Notes: generated by a model from the sequence alone, not told the origin. A stretch of DNA of 64,000 bases from Paenibacillus sp. FSL R10-2734 (GCF_037963865.1 NZ_CP150170.1:6634001-6698000), one strand, 5' to 3'. Shown: positions 17,233-26,359, numbered from the stretch's first letter. Numbers and translations: made by a program.

Positions 17233-17375
17233 TCTCCCTAGCATAAACCTACCACAAATTCTTAGCTCAATGACATGACGAATTTGACTATAATTATTTT
17301 GATCTGTTATTTGACTCCCTCGGCTACAGATGATAGGGTATTTTCGAAGTTAAATTTTTCCGGGAGGGAATGCCC

Positions 17376-18221
17376 ATGACGGAAGTAAAGCTAAGCATCG
17401 GATACGACGAATTCGAGGAAGGCCAAAGAATTGGCTCGGAAATTGAGAAGCTTGGCAGCAGCTCAGAAAGTGCGTCGCTGACCAGCCTGATTATCGGTGA
17501 TTGGGGGCAAGCCTACGAAAATAGTTCGGAAGAGGTTGTAGAGGCACTGGTTACGCATAGCGCTAGCTTCCCTGCTTTGCGCAAGCTTTTTGTAGGTGAA
17601 ATGAGCTATGAAGAATGTGAGATTTCTTGGATTACCCAAAGCGATCTATCACCACTGCTCCCCGCTTTTCCAGAGCTACAATCACTCACCATTCAAGGTG
17701 GGAATGAGCTGAGCCTATCCGAATTAAAGCACGATAAGCTGGAAGAACTGATTATTATTAGTGGAGGCTTAAGTAAAGCCGTACTTGAACATATTGCAGC
17801 TAGCCAATTGCCGAATTTGCGCAAGCTGGAGCTATATCTAGGCGTAGAGGATTACGGATTTGACGGAGGCCTCGCAGATCTTCTCCCTCTCATAGAAGTC
17901 GGAAAGTTCCCTAAGCTTACTTATCTAGGCTTAAAAAACAGCCAAATCCAAGATGAGATCGCAGCTGCATTAGCAAATGCTCCGATTCTAGATCAACTGG
18001 ATACGCTCGATCTGTCGCTCGGTACCCTCACCGACGAGGGTGCAGAATTGCTTCTAGCAAGCGATAGAATCAAAGGACTTAAGGCATTGAACCTAAGTCA
18101 TCATTATATGTCTGACGAGATGATTAGCCGCTGGCAGAAGAGTGGGTTGCCTGTCGATGTCAGCGACAAGCAGGAAAGCGATGATGAGGAAGACTGGCGT
18201 TATCCTTCCATCACAGAATGA
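17376..18221 (+). CDS. STM4015 family leucine-rich-repeat protein
   Basis: 281 aa of leucine-rich-repeat type. Repeats such as LPNLRKLELYL, FPKLTYLGLKNSQI, LDQLDTLDLSLGTLTDEGAELL and IKGLKALNLSHHYMSDE run through the C-terminal two thirds; the N-terminus carries LTSLIIGDWGQAYENSS. No signal peptide, so cytoplasmic. The start is ATG at 17376: GGGAGGG lies 8 nt upstream, too close to the ATG at 17370. It is the first gene of a five-gene unit identical in content to Salmonella STM4015-STM4011. The role is unknown; LRR proteins usually bind proteins, so it may be a scaffold or recognition factor for the enzymes behind it. Confidence 0.85.
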   Translation: MTEVKLSIGYDEFEEGQRIGSEIEKLGSSSESASLTSLIIGDWGQAYENSSEEVVEALVTHSASFPALRKLFVGEMSYEECEISWITQSDLSPLLPAFPELQSLTIQGGNELSLSELKHDKLEELIIISGGLSKAVLEHIAASQLPNLRKLELYLGVEDYGFDGGLADLLPLIEVGKFPKLTYLGLKNSQIQDEIAAALANAPILDQLDTLDLSLGTLTDEGAELLLASDRIKGLKALNLSHHYMSDEMISRWQKSGLPVDVSDKQESDDEEDWRYPSITE

Positions 18222-18228
18222 GCCCCAC

Positions 18229-19488
18229 ATGAGGCCGATGATCGTTATCGGTATTCCCGGTGATAAACGGACTAGCGGCATCCAAGAGGCGCGTTCCGAT
18301 CTCGGAATGCCCCCCGCTATCATTTTATCGTACCCTGAGTTTCTGCAAGGTAGATCGTTAGGTGATCTTATGGAAGAGCAGAATAACGGGGTAGATCTCA
18401 GTGCAGCACCCCCGCTACTTAGACTGGAATCACCTGGAAGCAGCTTCGAGGTAGAACGGGCCTTAATCGCTCTAGGCGCACCGGATTCGGATGATATTGA
18501 CGATTCGCTTCATCCCTACGCCGATAGACCTGATCCGCGACCACTCCGCGTGAAGGTAGCCCGTCAATTGAAGGATATGCAAGGTGTCCTGCATCATCCA
18601 TCCCAATGGTTCCGCGGGTACTGCCGGATGCTGGCTAGATTACAGCGCGAGGCCAAAACCGCATGTCCAGGTTCGCTATGGTTAAATGACCCTACTGACA
18701 TTGCGGCCATGACCGATAAACGCCAAACACAACAGATTCTGAGTGAGGCAGGTATTCCAATCCCTCGCCCAGTTGGTGAAGATCAGCAGCCTACGGATTA
18801 TGCCTCTCTCCGAGAGATGATGTTATCCCGGCGTATGCACCGGGTATTCATTAAGCTGGCCTTCGGCTCTGCGGCTTCTGGGGTGGTCGCGTATCAAATC
18901 CATCCCGTGACGGGTGCCGAAATTGCCTTAACAACAGTGGGGGTCGAGAATTATATCACTAGACCACCCATTTACTATAATTCCGGTAAACTGCGACGCT
19001 ACACGGATACCGCCACGATCTCGGGAATTATTAACTGGATCTACCAGCATGGTGCATATGCTGAGCAATGGATTCCTAAAGCGGGGCTTAAAGGAAAAGC
19101 TTTCGATATTCGCCAGCTAGTCGTTCTTCGCGAGGCCTGCCACGCGATTGCTCGGGTTAGTCCTACTCCGATTACGAATCTGCATTTACGCAACCAGCGG
19201 ATGTCTCTTTCAGAAGCCGGTCTGGCTGAACCCATTCAAGAACAAGTGCGGAATACCGCCGTGCAAGCACTGGCTGCTTTTCCACGTTCCGGAGTAGCGG
19301 GAATAGATGTACTGGTATCTGGGGGTTCGCAGCAATGTTTTGTCGCTGATGTAAATCCATTTGGCGATTTGCTGTACGATGTGAAATACCGCGGCTGCAG
19401 CACCTACGAATGGGAAATGAAGGTATTGTCGGCAAGAGACTATATCACGCATCCCTCCACACCGCTTATAAAGGAAGGGTTATCTTAA
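18229..19488 (+). CDS. STM4014 family ATP-grasp-like protein
   Basis: 419 aa with ATP-grasp features: MTDKRQTQQILSEAGIPIPRPV before the ATP lid, VFIKLAFGSAASGV as the nucleotide-binding strand with its Lys, FDIRQLVVL, and a C-terminal VADVNPFGD where Asp and Asn would bind metal. ATP-grasp enzymes join a carboxylate to an amine or thiol through acyl phosphate. I chose ATG at 18229, seven bases after the previous stop, rather than an upstream start inside the LRR gene. The stop overlaps the next start (TAATG). The reaction is unknown; ligation of an amino acid or peptide-like unit would fit the fold. Confidence 0.85.
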   Translation: MRPMIVIGIPGDKRTSGIQEARSDLGMPPAIILSYPEFLQGRSLGDLMEEQNNGVDLSAAPPLLRLESPGSSFEVERALIALGAPDSDDIDDSLHPYADRPDPRPLRVKVARQLKDMQGVLHHPSQWFRGYCRMLARLQREAKTACPGSLWLNDPTDIAAMTDKRQTQQILSEAGIPIPRPVGEDQQPTDYASLREMMLSRRMHRVFIKLAFGSAASGVVAYQIHPVTGAEIALTTVGVENYITRPPIYYNSGKLRRYTDTATISGIINWIYQHGAYAEQWIPKAGLKGKAFDIRQLVVLREACHAIARVSPTPITNLHLRNQRMSLSEAGLAEPIQEQVRNTAVQALAAFPRSGVAGIDVLVSGGSQQCFVADVNPFGDLLYDVKYRGCSTYEWEMKVLSARDYITHPSTPLIKEGLS

Positions 19489-20270
19489 TGGATATGAACA
19501 CCATTGTCGGCACCCATGACATTCTTATGATCACACTCGATACTCTTCGGTATGATGCTGCTGTTATGGAGGAAGCAAACTGCCCCAACTTGTGCGGAAC
19601 CGGATCATGGGAGAAAAGACATACCCCCGGCAGCTTTACCTATGCGGCTCATCACGCCTTCTTTGGCGGCTTCTTGCCTACGCCGGCCACAACGGATAAG
19701 ACGGAGCATATCCGCATGTTCCATTCCCGAAATACCGGAATGAAGACGCATCCCCATACCTGGCTGTTCGATACACCGGATATCGTGTCAGGGTTTGCTG
19801 CCGAGGGCTACCGTACGGTTTGTATTGGGGGCGTTATATTTTTCACCAAAAAAAATCCACTCGCGCGCGTATTGCCAAGCTATTTCCAGCAAAGCTACTG
19901 GCGGATGACGTTCGGCGTCACTAATCCGCGTTCCACAGAGCATCAGGTCAATCATGCCTTGAAGCTGCTAATGGATACTCCGCGCGAGCAAAGACTGTTC
20001 ATGTTCCTTAATGTCTCTGCCATCCACGGACCGAATCATTATTTTGTGCCTGGTGCTAAAAAAGACTCCGTAGACAGCCAGCGCGCCGCACTCCGATATG
20101 TGGATGGTGAACTGGGCCGATTATTCGATGCGTTCCGGGAACGTGGCAATCCTGTCTTCTGTCTGGCGTTTTCCGATCATGGAACCGCCTATGGCGAAGA
20201 TGGCTATCAGGGACATCGCCTTGCCCACGAGACCGTGTGGAACGTCCCTTATCGGGAATTTATTCTATAA
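19488..20270 (+). CDS. STM4013 family hydrolase (alkaline phosphatase/sulfatase superfamily)
   Basis: 260 aa. The N-terminal DILMITLDTLRYDAA gives the first metal Asp (D18). The TPGSFTYAAHHAFFGG loop is where the nucleophile sits in sulfatases, and LAFSDHGTAYGEDGYQGHRLAHE supplies the other metal ligands (Asp-His near residue 228). It is shorter than secreted sulfatases and has no signal peptide, so it acts in the cytoplasm. No CxPxR motif for formylglycine is present, which favours phosphatase or phosphodiesterase over sulfatase chemistry. The start ATG (19488) shares its A with the preceding TAA, and AAGGAAGGG lies upstream. Confidence 0.85.
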   Translation: MDMNTIVGTHDILMITLDTLRYDAAVMEEANCPNLCGTGSWEKRHTPGSFTYAAHHAFFGGFLPTPATTDKTEHIRMFHSRNTGMKTHPHTWLFDTPDIVSGFAAEGYRTVCIGGVIFFTKKNPLARVLPSYFQQSYWRMTFGVTNPRSTEHQVNHALKLLMDTPREQRLFMFLNVSAIHGPNHYFVPGAKKDSVDSQRAALRYVDGELGRLFDAFRERGNPVFCLAFSDHGTAYGEDGYQGHRLAHETVWNVPYREFIL

Positions 20271-20312
20271 CTTATAGTTTCGTAAATTTCAAGGAAAGGA
20301 TGGAGAACTGTT

Positions 20313-21662
20313 ATGACGTTATCGTCCTTCTCTTTAGATGAGCTTCACAAATGGAAAGACAGCATTACTGCTCACCCTTACAGATCTTATCTATATTCCT
20401 ATCCACACAAAACAGCTTACAGGGATCTACAGCCACCGATTCCGTTAGAATCCTTATGGCGGGATGAACCTGCAGAATCTTTTTTTCTATATATGCATAT
20501 CCCGTTTTGCGGCGCTCGCTGTGGATTCTGCAACCTGTTCACCCTGCCTGACAAACGCGCGAATGTTCACGCTACATACGTGGACGCACTGGAGCGTCAA
20601 GCCAAGCAGTGGGCCGAGTTCACTAGACATAAACCTTATGCTCGCTTCGCGATTGGTGGTGGAACGCCTACACTGCTGGCCGCAGACCAGCTTCGCCGCT
20701 TATTCAGCATCGCGGTTAATACGATGGGACTGGATAGGAGCTCGGCCTCCATCTCAGTGGAAACTTCGCCAGAGACCATCACCGAAGAAAAACTAAATAT
20801 TCTAAAAGAGAATACAGTGGATCGAGTCAGTATGGGTATCCAAAGCTTTGTCGCTGCTGAATCGGCAGCTATCTACCGACCACAGAATCCGGATGAGGTC
20901 TACCGCGCATTAGAGCTACTGGGGAAATATGATTTTCCCATTCTGAATCTGGACCTAATCTATGGGCTTCCCGGGCAGACGATCGACTCTTGGACTTATT
21001 CGCTAAATCAAGCGCTTAGCTATGATCCTGAAGAAATCTTTATTTATCCGCTCTATACTCGTGAGCATACCATTGTGAAGCCAGGCGATATCCGGCGACA
21101 GGAGGATATTCGCTTAGACTGCTACAAAACCGCTCAGCAGCTGCTTGAGGCCAGCGGTTATCGTCAATATTCCATGCGTCGTTTCGCCAAAGAAGCCGCA
21201 GGAACGGATAAACGCATTCTTGACTACAGCTGTCAGGAAGAAGGAATGGTCGGGCTGGGCTGCGGGGCTAGATCTTATACTCGCAACGTGCATTACGCTT
21301 CCCGTTATGGAGTAAGCCGTAAAGCAACCGAGAGCATTATAGCCGATTACGTCGGGGCGGATCGTTACGATACAGCAGATTACGGAATTATGTTAAGTCT
21401 AGAAGAACAGAAGCGACGCTTTATTCTAAAGGCGATTTTACATAGTGAGGGTCTAAAGCTTGAGGATTACAGTCAACGCTTCGGAAATTCACTCTGGAGT
21501 GATTATCCTGAACTGTCTAACCTGCTTCATACCGGCCTAGGGAAGGAAGAAGATGGCGTCCTGCGCCTCACTACCGAAGGTATGGGCTACTCTGATTCCA
21601 TAGGTGATTGGTTTATTTCAGGAGAGATACGAGAGCAGATGGAAAGGTTCGTATTACCATGA
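20313..21662 (+). CDS. STM4012 family radical SAM protein (HemN/HemW-like)
   Basis: 449 aa. The 4Fe-4S motif is CGARCGFC (C66, C70, C73), followed by the SAM-binding AIGGGTPTLL and the HemN-type segments VETSPETIT, RVSMGIQSF and LNLDLIYGLPGQT. The C-terminal part resembles the HemN_C domain. It is therefore a coproporphyrinogen-oxidase-like radical SAM enzyme. The local setting (ATP-grasp, hydrolase, second radical SAM) points to a dedicated pathway rather than haem synthesis. It follows a 42-bp gap with AAGGAAAGGATGGAG. The substrate is unknown; by analogy with HemW, HemN or HutW it could act on a tetrapyrrole or could be a methyltransferase-like enzyme. Confidence 0.88.
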   Translation: MTLSSFSLDELHKWKDSITAHPYRSYLYSYPHKTAYRDLQPPIPLESLWRDEPAESFFLYMHIPFCGARCGFCNLFTLPDKRANVHATYVDALERQAKQWAEFTRHKPYARFAIGGGTPTLLAADQLRRLFSIAVNTMGLDRSSASISVETSPETITEEKLNILKENTVDRVSMGIQSFVAAESAAIYRPQNPDEVYRALELLGKYDFPILNLDLIYGLPGQTIDSWTYSLNQALSYDPEEIFIYPLYTREHTIVKPGDIRRQEDIRLDCYKTAQQLLEASGYRQYSMRRFAKEAAGTDKRILDYSCQEEGMVGLGCGARSYTRNVHYASRYGVSRKATESIIADYVGADRYDTADYGIMLSLEEQKRRFILKAILHSEGLKLEDYSQRFGNSLWSDYPELSNLLHTGLGKEEDGVLRLTTEGMGYSDSIGDWFISGEIREQMERFVLP

Positions 21663-22525
21663 ATGCGGTCCTCTACTACCGTGGAGCTCTCACCTCCTGC
21701 AATTATGACTGCCCCTACTGTCCTTTCGGCAAAACAAGAGACAGTGCAGCCACTCTCGCGAAGGATCGGCAAGGGCTGGAGACCTTTGTAGAGTGGGCCT
21801 CTCTTCAAGGTGCGGCAGGACATCGACTGTCTATCTTTTTTAATCCTTACGGCGAAGGTCTGATTCATCGTTGGTATAAAGAAGCTATAATCACTCTCTC
21901 CCATATGGAACATGTGGATAAGGTGGCAATTCAGACTAACCTTTCGGCAAATCTTGATTTCATCTCCAAGCTGAATCGAAATAAGGCTGCCTTCTGGGCT
22001 ACTTACCACCCTGGGCAGGTGAGCGAGGATAAATTTCTAACGCAATGTATGACTTTGTACGAGAATGATGTGCCTTTCAGTGTAGGGAGCGTTGGGATAC
22101 GTAGCGCCTTTCCAGCTATAGCCTCACTTCGCGCAGCACTACCGGAAAGCGTGTATCTATGGGTCAACGCGTATAAAGATAAGCCGGATTATTATACCGC
22201 TGAGGATCTTTCCTTTCTAAGCGAGATTGATCCACATTTTGCTGTGAATGCTATGGATTACGATAGCCTTGGTCAAGCCTGCAATGCTGGAAAAGATGTT
22301 TTTTATGTACAGGGCGCCGGGCTTGTGAAACGCTGCTATAAGGACAGAGGTGTTATTGGCAATCTCTACCGCGATGGCTTGGAAGGTCTATCCGCTATAA
22401 GAAGCTGCCGGATGAAGGTATGCGACTGTTATATCGGTTATGTCCATATGCCAGAGCTGAGGCTACACGACATCTATGGATCAGGACTACTGGAACGAAT
22501 CCCTTATGGCGCTATGAACCATTGA
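21659..22525 (+). CDS. STM4011 family radical SAM protein
   Basis: 288 aa, start ATG overlapping the STM4012 stop by ATGA. The CxxxCxxC motif is CNYDCPYC (C14, C18, C21). A second Cys group near the C-terminus (RCYKDRGVIGNLYRDGL, then CRMKVCDC) has the spacing of a SPASM or twitch domain and would hold an auxiliary iron-sulfur cluster. SPASM enzymes often modify peptides or proteins, such as RiPP precursors or sulfatases. It is the last gene of the five-gene unit. Its substrate is unknown and no short precursor-peptide gene was found beside it. Confidence 0.87.
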   Translation: MNAVLYYRGALTSCNYDCPYCPFGKTRDSAATLAKDRQGLETFVEWASLQGAAGHRLSIFFNPYGEGLIHRWYKEAIITLSHMEHVDKVAIQTNLSANLDFISKLNRNKAAFWATYHPGQVSEDKFLTQCMTLYENDVPFSVGSVGIRSAFPAIASLRAALPESVYLWVNAYKDKPDYYTAEDLSFLSEIDPHFAVNAMDYDSLGQACNAGKDVFYVQGAGLVKRCYKDRGVIGNLYRDGLEGLSAIRSCRMKVCDCYIGYVHMPELRLHDIYGSGLLERIPYGAMNH

Positions 22526-22571
22526 GTAGAGAATTGCTGTAAGGTCAACTGTATGTAAAATTTCAAGAATT

Positions 22572-22606
22572 AGAGCCCTGACAGCATTTCAAGACAGGGT
22601 TTCTTA
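22572..22606 (+). terminator. Probable terminator of the STM4015-4011 unit
   Basis: An imperfect 8-bp stem GAGCCCTG/CAGGGTTTC followed by a short TTTCTT tract, about 45 bp after the last stop. Moderate strength. Confidence 0.55.
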
Positions 22607-22679
22607 GCTTCGTGTGGAATATGAAAAGTAGCTCTCACAGGGCAACAGTAAAATACTAAGTTGGAGGGATTCATAGCTG

Positions 22680-23408
22680 ATGAAGAACATTATTAATTTT
22701 GCGCATCGTGGCGCATCGGCAGTATGTCCAGAAAATACTATGGCAGCATTTCGCAAAGGTCTTGAGTTAGGTGCAACCGGAATTGAAACCGATGTTCAAA
22801 TGACCAAGGATGGCCATCTTGTCCTTATTCATGATGAAACACTAAACCGTACAACAACCGGAAGTGGTTATGTGAAGGATCATACGCTTGAGGAAATTTT
22901 AGAAGTGGACGCGGGCTCTTGGTTCAGTCCCGAATTTAAAGGCGAGCGCATTCCTATGCTGGAGGATTTATTAGACCTGCTGCAAGGACGAGATACGATA
23001 CTAAATATCGAGTTTAAGAATGGTACTTTTTTTTACCCGGGTATGGAGGAAAAAGTTATCGCGGCTGTACGGGATTACAAGATGAGCGATCGAGTGATTT
23101 TTTCGAGCTTCAACCATTATTCCCTAGCTTACAGTAAAACGCTCGCACCGGAGATCAAGACAGGAATTCTGTACGGAGAAGGTCTGTATCGTCCTTGGGA
23201 TTATGCAGCTACGCTTGAAGCGAATGCGCTGCATGCGCATCATCAAGCGGTATTGCCTGAATTCGTCGAAGAAGCGGCTAAACATGGCATCGCCTACCAT
23301 CCTTGGACCGTTAATGATCCTGAGCGGATGAAGGCTTTAATCGAGGCTGAAGTGTCAGGTATTATTACCGATCATCCGGATGTACTGGCTGGACTTCTAG
23401 CTAAATAA
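22680..23408 (+). CDS. Glycerophosphodiester phosphodiesterase
   Basis: 242 aa GDPD domain, cytoplasmic (UgpQ-like). Key motifs: FAHRGASAVCPENTMAAF with the catalytic His-Arg, GIETDVQMTKDGHLVLIHDETLNRTT with metal Glu/Asp and second catalytic His (as two segments), and LNIEFKN. It cleaves glycerophosphodiesters to glycerol-3-phosphate and an alcohol. GGAGG lies 12 nt before the ATG, slightly far; an in-frame CTG just upstream is the only other choice. It forms a unit with the MFS gene 17 bp downstream, which may move a related compound. Confidence 0.9.
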   Translation: MKNIINFAHRGASAVCPENTMAAFRKGLELGATGIETDVQMTKDGHLVLIHDETLNRTTTGSGYVKDHTLEEILEVDAGSWFSPEFKGERIPMLEDLLDLLQGRDTILNIEFKNGTFFYPGMEEKVIAAVRDYKMSDRVIFSSFNHYSLAYSKTLAPEIKTGILYGEGLYRPWDYAATLEANALHAHHQAVLPEFVEEAAKHGIAYHPWTVNDPERMKALIEAEVSGIITDHPDVLAGLLAK

Positions 23409-23425
23409 TAAGGGAGTGTGAACGT

Positions 23426-24643
23426 GTGAAAAAAGTCTGGTTGCTCGGATTCGGCTTTTTCAGCATCAGCATTACATGGAGTCTGTATAACGCATTCGTA
23501 CCCTTTTTCCTTGAGAAATATGTACATAGTGTGGCTCTTATCAGCTTCTTGATGACGATTGATAATTACTTTGCCTTATTCCTACAACCTTGGATCGGCA
23601 ACCGTAGTGACCGCACTACCTCGCGTTTTGGACGCAGAATGCCTTATCTTATGATCGGTATGCCTTTCGCTGCCGTGCTAACCATGCTGATTCCGTTCCA
23701 TACCGGACTATTTACACTTCTGTTGTTTATGATGCTGATGAATCTGTCTATGAGCTTATACCGTTCACCAACCGTTGCCCTTATGCCGGACATTACGCCT
23801 GAACAGCAGCGTACGAAGGCTAACGGACTGATTAATTTCATGGGCGGGTTCGGTTCCATTCTAGCTTTCGGCGTAGGTTCTATCCTGTACAAATCAAACC
23901 CAGCGCTTCCGTTTATCGTTGCTGGACTGATTACCCTGCTATGCCTGCTTATCGTATCACGCTTCATCAAAGAAAATCGGGATGGCGTAAATGTGCAAAT
24001 GAAACTTCCTTCTGAAGTAGATGCTGCCATCAAACCTTCTCGTATTTCCTTTCGAAGTCAGCTTGACCGTACGACAGTATTTCTGCTCGCGGCGATTTTC
24101 TTCTGGTTCGTAGCTTATCAAGGTGTTGAGACACTGTTTACCTTATATGGCAAACATCATCTCGGCCTGAGCGAACAAGCCGCCTCTTTCTCGCTCACCT
24201 TCTTCTCTTTAGCCTTTGTGCTGTTCGCCATTCCAAGTGGCTGGTTGGGCGGAAGATTCGGGAAGAAAAAAATGATCATCATCGGCGTATGCGGACTAAT
24301 GACCATCTTTGCTCTCGTCGGTTTTGCAAAGGACCTATTGCTCCTTCGAGGGTTGCTCTTGCTCGGTGGAATCTTCTGGGCTTGTATTAATATCAATTCC
24401 TATCCTTACATTGTGGCAACAGGGACAGAGGAGAGTATTGGCACACGAACAGGGATGTATTATCTGGTCTCTTCCCTTGCCGCCATCAGTTCGCCGCCAC
24501 TACTGGGACTCATGATTGATATCTTTGATTACTCGATCCTGTTCTACGTGGCAGCGATTAGTATGGCCGTTGCTCTTCTCTGCTTGTTCCTAATGAAAGG
24601 TCGTAAGGAAGTGACTAACAGGCTTCATTCGCCAGGCGCATAA
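23426..24643 (+). CDS. MFS transporter (SLC45/sugar-cation-like)
   Basis: 405 aa with about 12 membrane helices. The loop 2-3 motif NRSDRTTSRFGRRMPYL is typical of the SLC45-like and sugar-cation groups. A shorter repeat, GGRFGKKK, lies between helices 8 and 9. Translation starts at GTG (23426) with AAGGGAG upstream. It is probably co-transcribed with the glycerophosphodiesterase. The substrate is not known; a sugar or a polyol phosphate product is possible. Confidence 0.87.
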   Translation: MKKVWLLGFGFFSISITWSLYNAFVPFFLEKYVHSVALISFLMTIDNYFALFLQPWIGNRSDRTTSRFGRRMPYLMIGMPFAAVLTMLIPFHTGLFTLLLFMMLMNLSMSLYRSPTVALMPDITPEQQRTKANGLINFMGGFGSILAFGVGSILYKSNPALPFIVAGLITLLCLLIVSRFIKENRDGVNVQMKLPSEVDAAIKPSRISFRSQLDRTTVFLLAAIFFWFVAYQGVETLFTLYGKHHLGLSEQAASFSLTFFSLAFVLFAIPSGWLGGRFGKKKMIIIGVCGLMTIFALVGFAKDLLLLRGLLLLGGIFWACININSYPYIVATGTEESIGTRTGMYYLVSSLAAISSPPLLGLMIDIFDYSILFYVAAISMAVALLCLFLMKGRKEVTNRLHSPGA

Positions 24644-24647
24644 AAAC

Positions 24648-24696
24648 AGCGGCAGCTTAGGACATATTGTTGAGGTCCATGGCTGCCGCTTTTATT
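24648..24696. terminator. Bidirectional terminator between MFS and diguanylate cyclase genes
   Basis: Stem AGCGGCAGC/GCTGCCGCT with TTTTATTTT on the plus strand and TTTTTA on the minus strand. It serves both convergent genes. Confidence 0.85.
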
Positions 24697-24711
24697 TTAC
24701 ATACACTCATT

Positions 24712-25515
24712 CTAATTCTTATAGACGGAAAAACGGCCCGTACCGAGCTGTTTGGCGGCGTACATCGCTGTATCTGCTTCATTGAGCAGCCTAAAATGAT
24801 CCACCTTACCATGACTTATGCTAATTCCTATACTCATGGATACGAAAAGGTTATGCTCGCCCAGCTGATAACTCTTCGTCGTCTTCTCCAGAATCCGCAC
24901 AGCAAGCTGCTCCGCTTCCTTCTGGTTGCTACCTTTGGCAACAATCACAAACTCATCACCGCCTACGCGGAAAATATGACGTTTTCTTTTGCTGGAGAAG
25001 TGGCTTAACTGTTTACCCACCTCTTGTAGCAGTAAGTCCCCCACGTGGTGCCCCAAGCTGTCATTAATAGATTTGAAACGATTCAGATCCAGAAACAACA
25101 CTGCGAGCTGCTCATTCACTTTGCATCGATCCCAAAAATGATCCATTCCATTCTTATTCAGTAGCCCCGTTAAAGCATCCTTATAAGCCAGTTCTTTCAA
25201 TTGCTCTCTTTCAGCCAATACTAGGTTCATTCGTGAAAGTAAAAACATTATTAGGGCTATCATAAGACCATAGACCACCAGCGGTACGACAATCCCACCA
25301 TCGTCCACTTCATTTCCAAGTAACGTTTTTACGCCTAGCTGGTGCATGCCCCATAGGGAGGCGACGATAATGATAATGGAAAGACCGGTATGAACCGCTC
25401 GTTTTTGTGAAGTCTTAGATGAAATATCCCGGTAAAGTCTTAGCACTAAATAACCGGCCGCTGCTGCGATGATAATGGATAACAACGTTAGTAAGTAAAT
25501 CTGGACCTCTTCCAC
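24712..25515 (-). CDS. Membrane-bound diguanylate cyclase (GGDEF)
   Basis: 267 aa. Three predicted membrane helices (about residues 7-27, 42-60 and 76-96) are followed by a complete GGDEF domain with FLDLNRFKSINDSLGH and GGDEF at 185-189, so it should make cyclic di-GMP. The inhibitory RxxD site is missing: the matching positions 176-179 read KRKR, so product feedback may be absent. The start is GTG at 25515; the Shine-Dalgarno sequence AAGGATG is rather distant. It forms a single-gene unit facing the MFS gene. Confidence 0.9.
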   Translation of the reverse strand: MEEVQIYLLTLLSIIIAAAAGYLVLRLYRDISSKTSQKRAVHTGLSIIIIVASLWGMHQLGVKTLLGNEVDDGGIVVPLVVYGLMIALIMFLLSRMNLVLAEREQLKELAYKDALTGLLNKNGMDHFWDRCKVNEQLAVLFLDLNRFKSINDSLGHHVGDLLLQEVGKQLSHFSSKRKRHIFRVGGDEFVIVAKGSNQKEAEQLAVRILEKTTKSYQLGEHNLFVSMSIGISISHGKVDHFRLLNEADTAMYAAKQLGTGRFSVYKN

Positions 25516-25605
25516 TTTAAAATTCGCACATCCTTTTAACTATAAATGATTAGATCATTGAGCGACTACTATATTAAAATACTCTGAACATTTTCTGAAC
25601 ACTAA

Positions 25606-26184
25606 TTACTTATTTAGATGCTGCGCACAATTGTACAGCTCGCAATTCCAAGTCGTGTCGGATTTAGTAATCCGAGTGATAGACGTATTGTTCAGCAAGA
25701 CGGTTACATTCAGTTCTGGAATAAGCCTTCTAAGGCTACTCCGTAAAATTGCACCATGACTAACTACCAGTATACGACTGCCCGGATGTTTCACCGCGAG
25801 CTCTTCAATCGCCTGACTGCCTCTGATCTCGCTGGCCTCTGGAGTTTCCAGTCCCAAATCTAACTTCCTCCACTCGCTTCCCCAACGTTCTACACGATCT
25901 TGTTCCGTAGTACCTTCAATGAGCCCTGCGTTCATCTCACGGATACCCGGTACTAAACCGGCAATCTCCATGCCTAGTCTTTTAGCAATTACCTCTGCTG
26001 TTTGTCGCGCTCTAAGCAGATCACTTGAATATATATAGTCCCATTGTTCTGTGCTGAGACGTTCGGCAAGAAGAACCGCCTGCTGCAAACCTTCGGCATC
26101 CAATGAATTATCCGTATGTCCTTGCACTCTGCCTTCCTTATTCCACGCTGTACTTCCATGGCGAATTAAACCTATTGTAGTCAT
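25606..26184 (-). CDS. Histidine phosphatase family protein
   Basis: 192 aa of the phosphoglycerate-mutase-like superfamily. The phosphohistidine motif is LIRHGSTAWN (His10); the second His lies in VVSHGAILRS, and the catalytic Glu in REMNAGLIEG. Bacterial relatives include PhoE-like broad phosphatases and alpha-ribazole phosphatase CobC; no cobalamin genes occur nearby, so a general phosphatase is more likely. GGGAG precedes the ATG. Confidence 0.9.
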   Translation of the reverse strand: MTTIGLIRHGSTAWNKEGRVQGHTDNSLDAEGLQQAVLLAERLSTEQWDYIYSSDLLRARQTAEVIAKRLGMEIAGLVPGIREMNAGLIEGTTEQDRVERWGSEWRKLDLGLETPEASEIRGSQAIEELAVKHPGSRILVVSHGAILRSSLRRLIPELNVTVLLNNTSITRITKSDTTWNCELYNCAQHLNK

Positions 26185-26359
26185 AAAAATCTCCCTTTAG
26201 CTGTTGAGTTCTAGTACTATTTTTTAATGGTATCTATATTCTATCAGAATCCTTCTATGAGCATTCGAAAAATGAAGGTTATCCATGTTTTAGAACTTGA
26301 GGTATAATTAACCTTATCGCTTTTTACATCAGCCACAGGATAAGGAGATTTTAGTTAAT

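Noticed and set aside
17280..17345. Promoter of the STM4015-4011 unit
   Set aside because: TTGACT occurs twice, but neither copy has a good -10 box at proper distance, so no promoter was called.
20313..21662. Haem biosynthesis gene hemN or hemW
   Set aside because: The HemN-like motifs are real, but linkage with the STM4011, 4013, 4014 and 4015 partners shows it belongs to that family instead.
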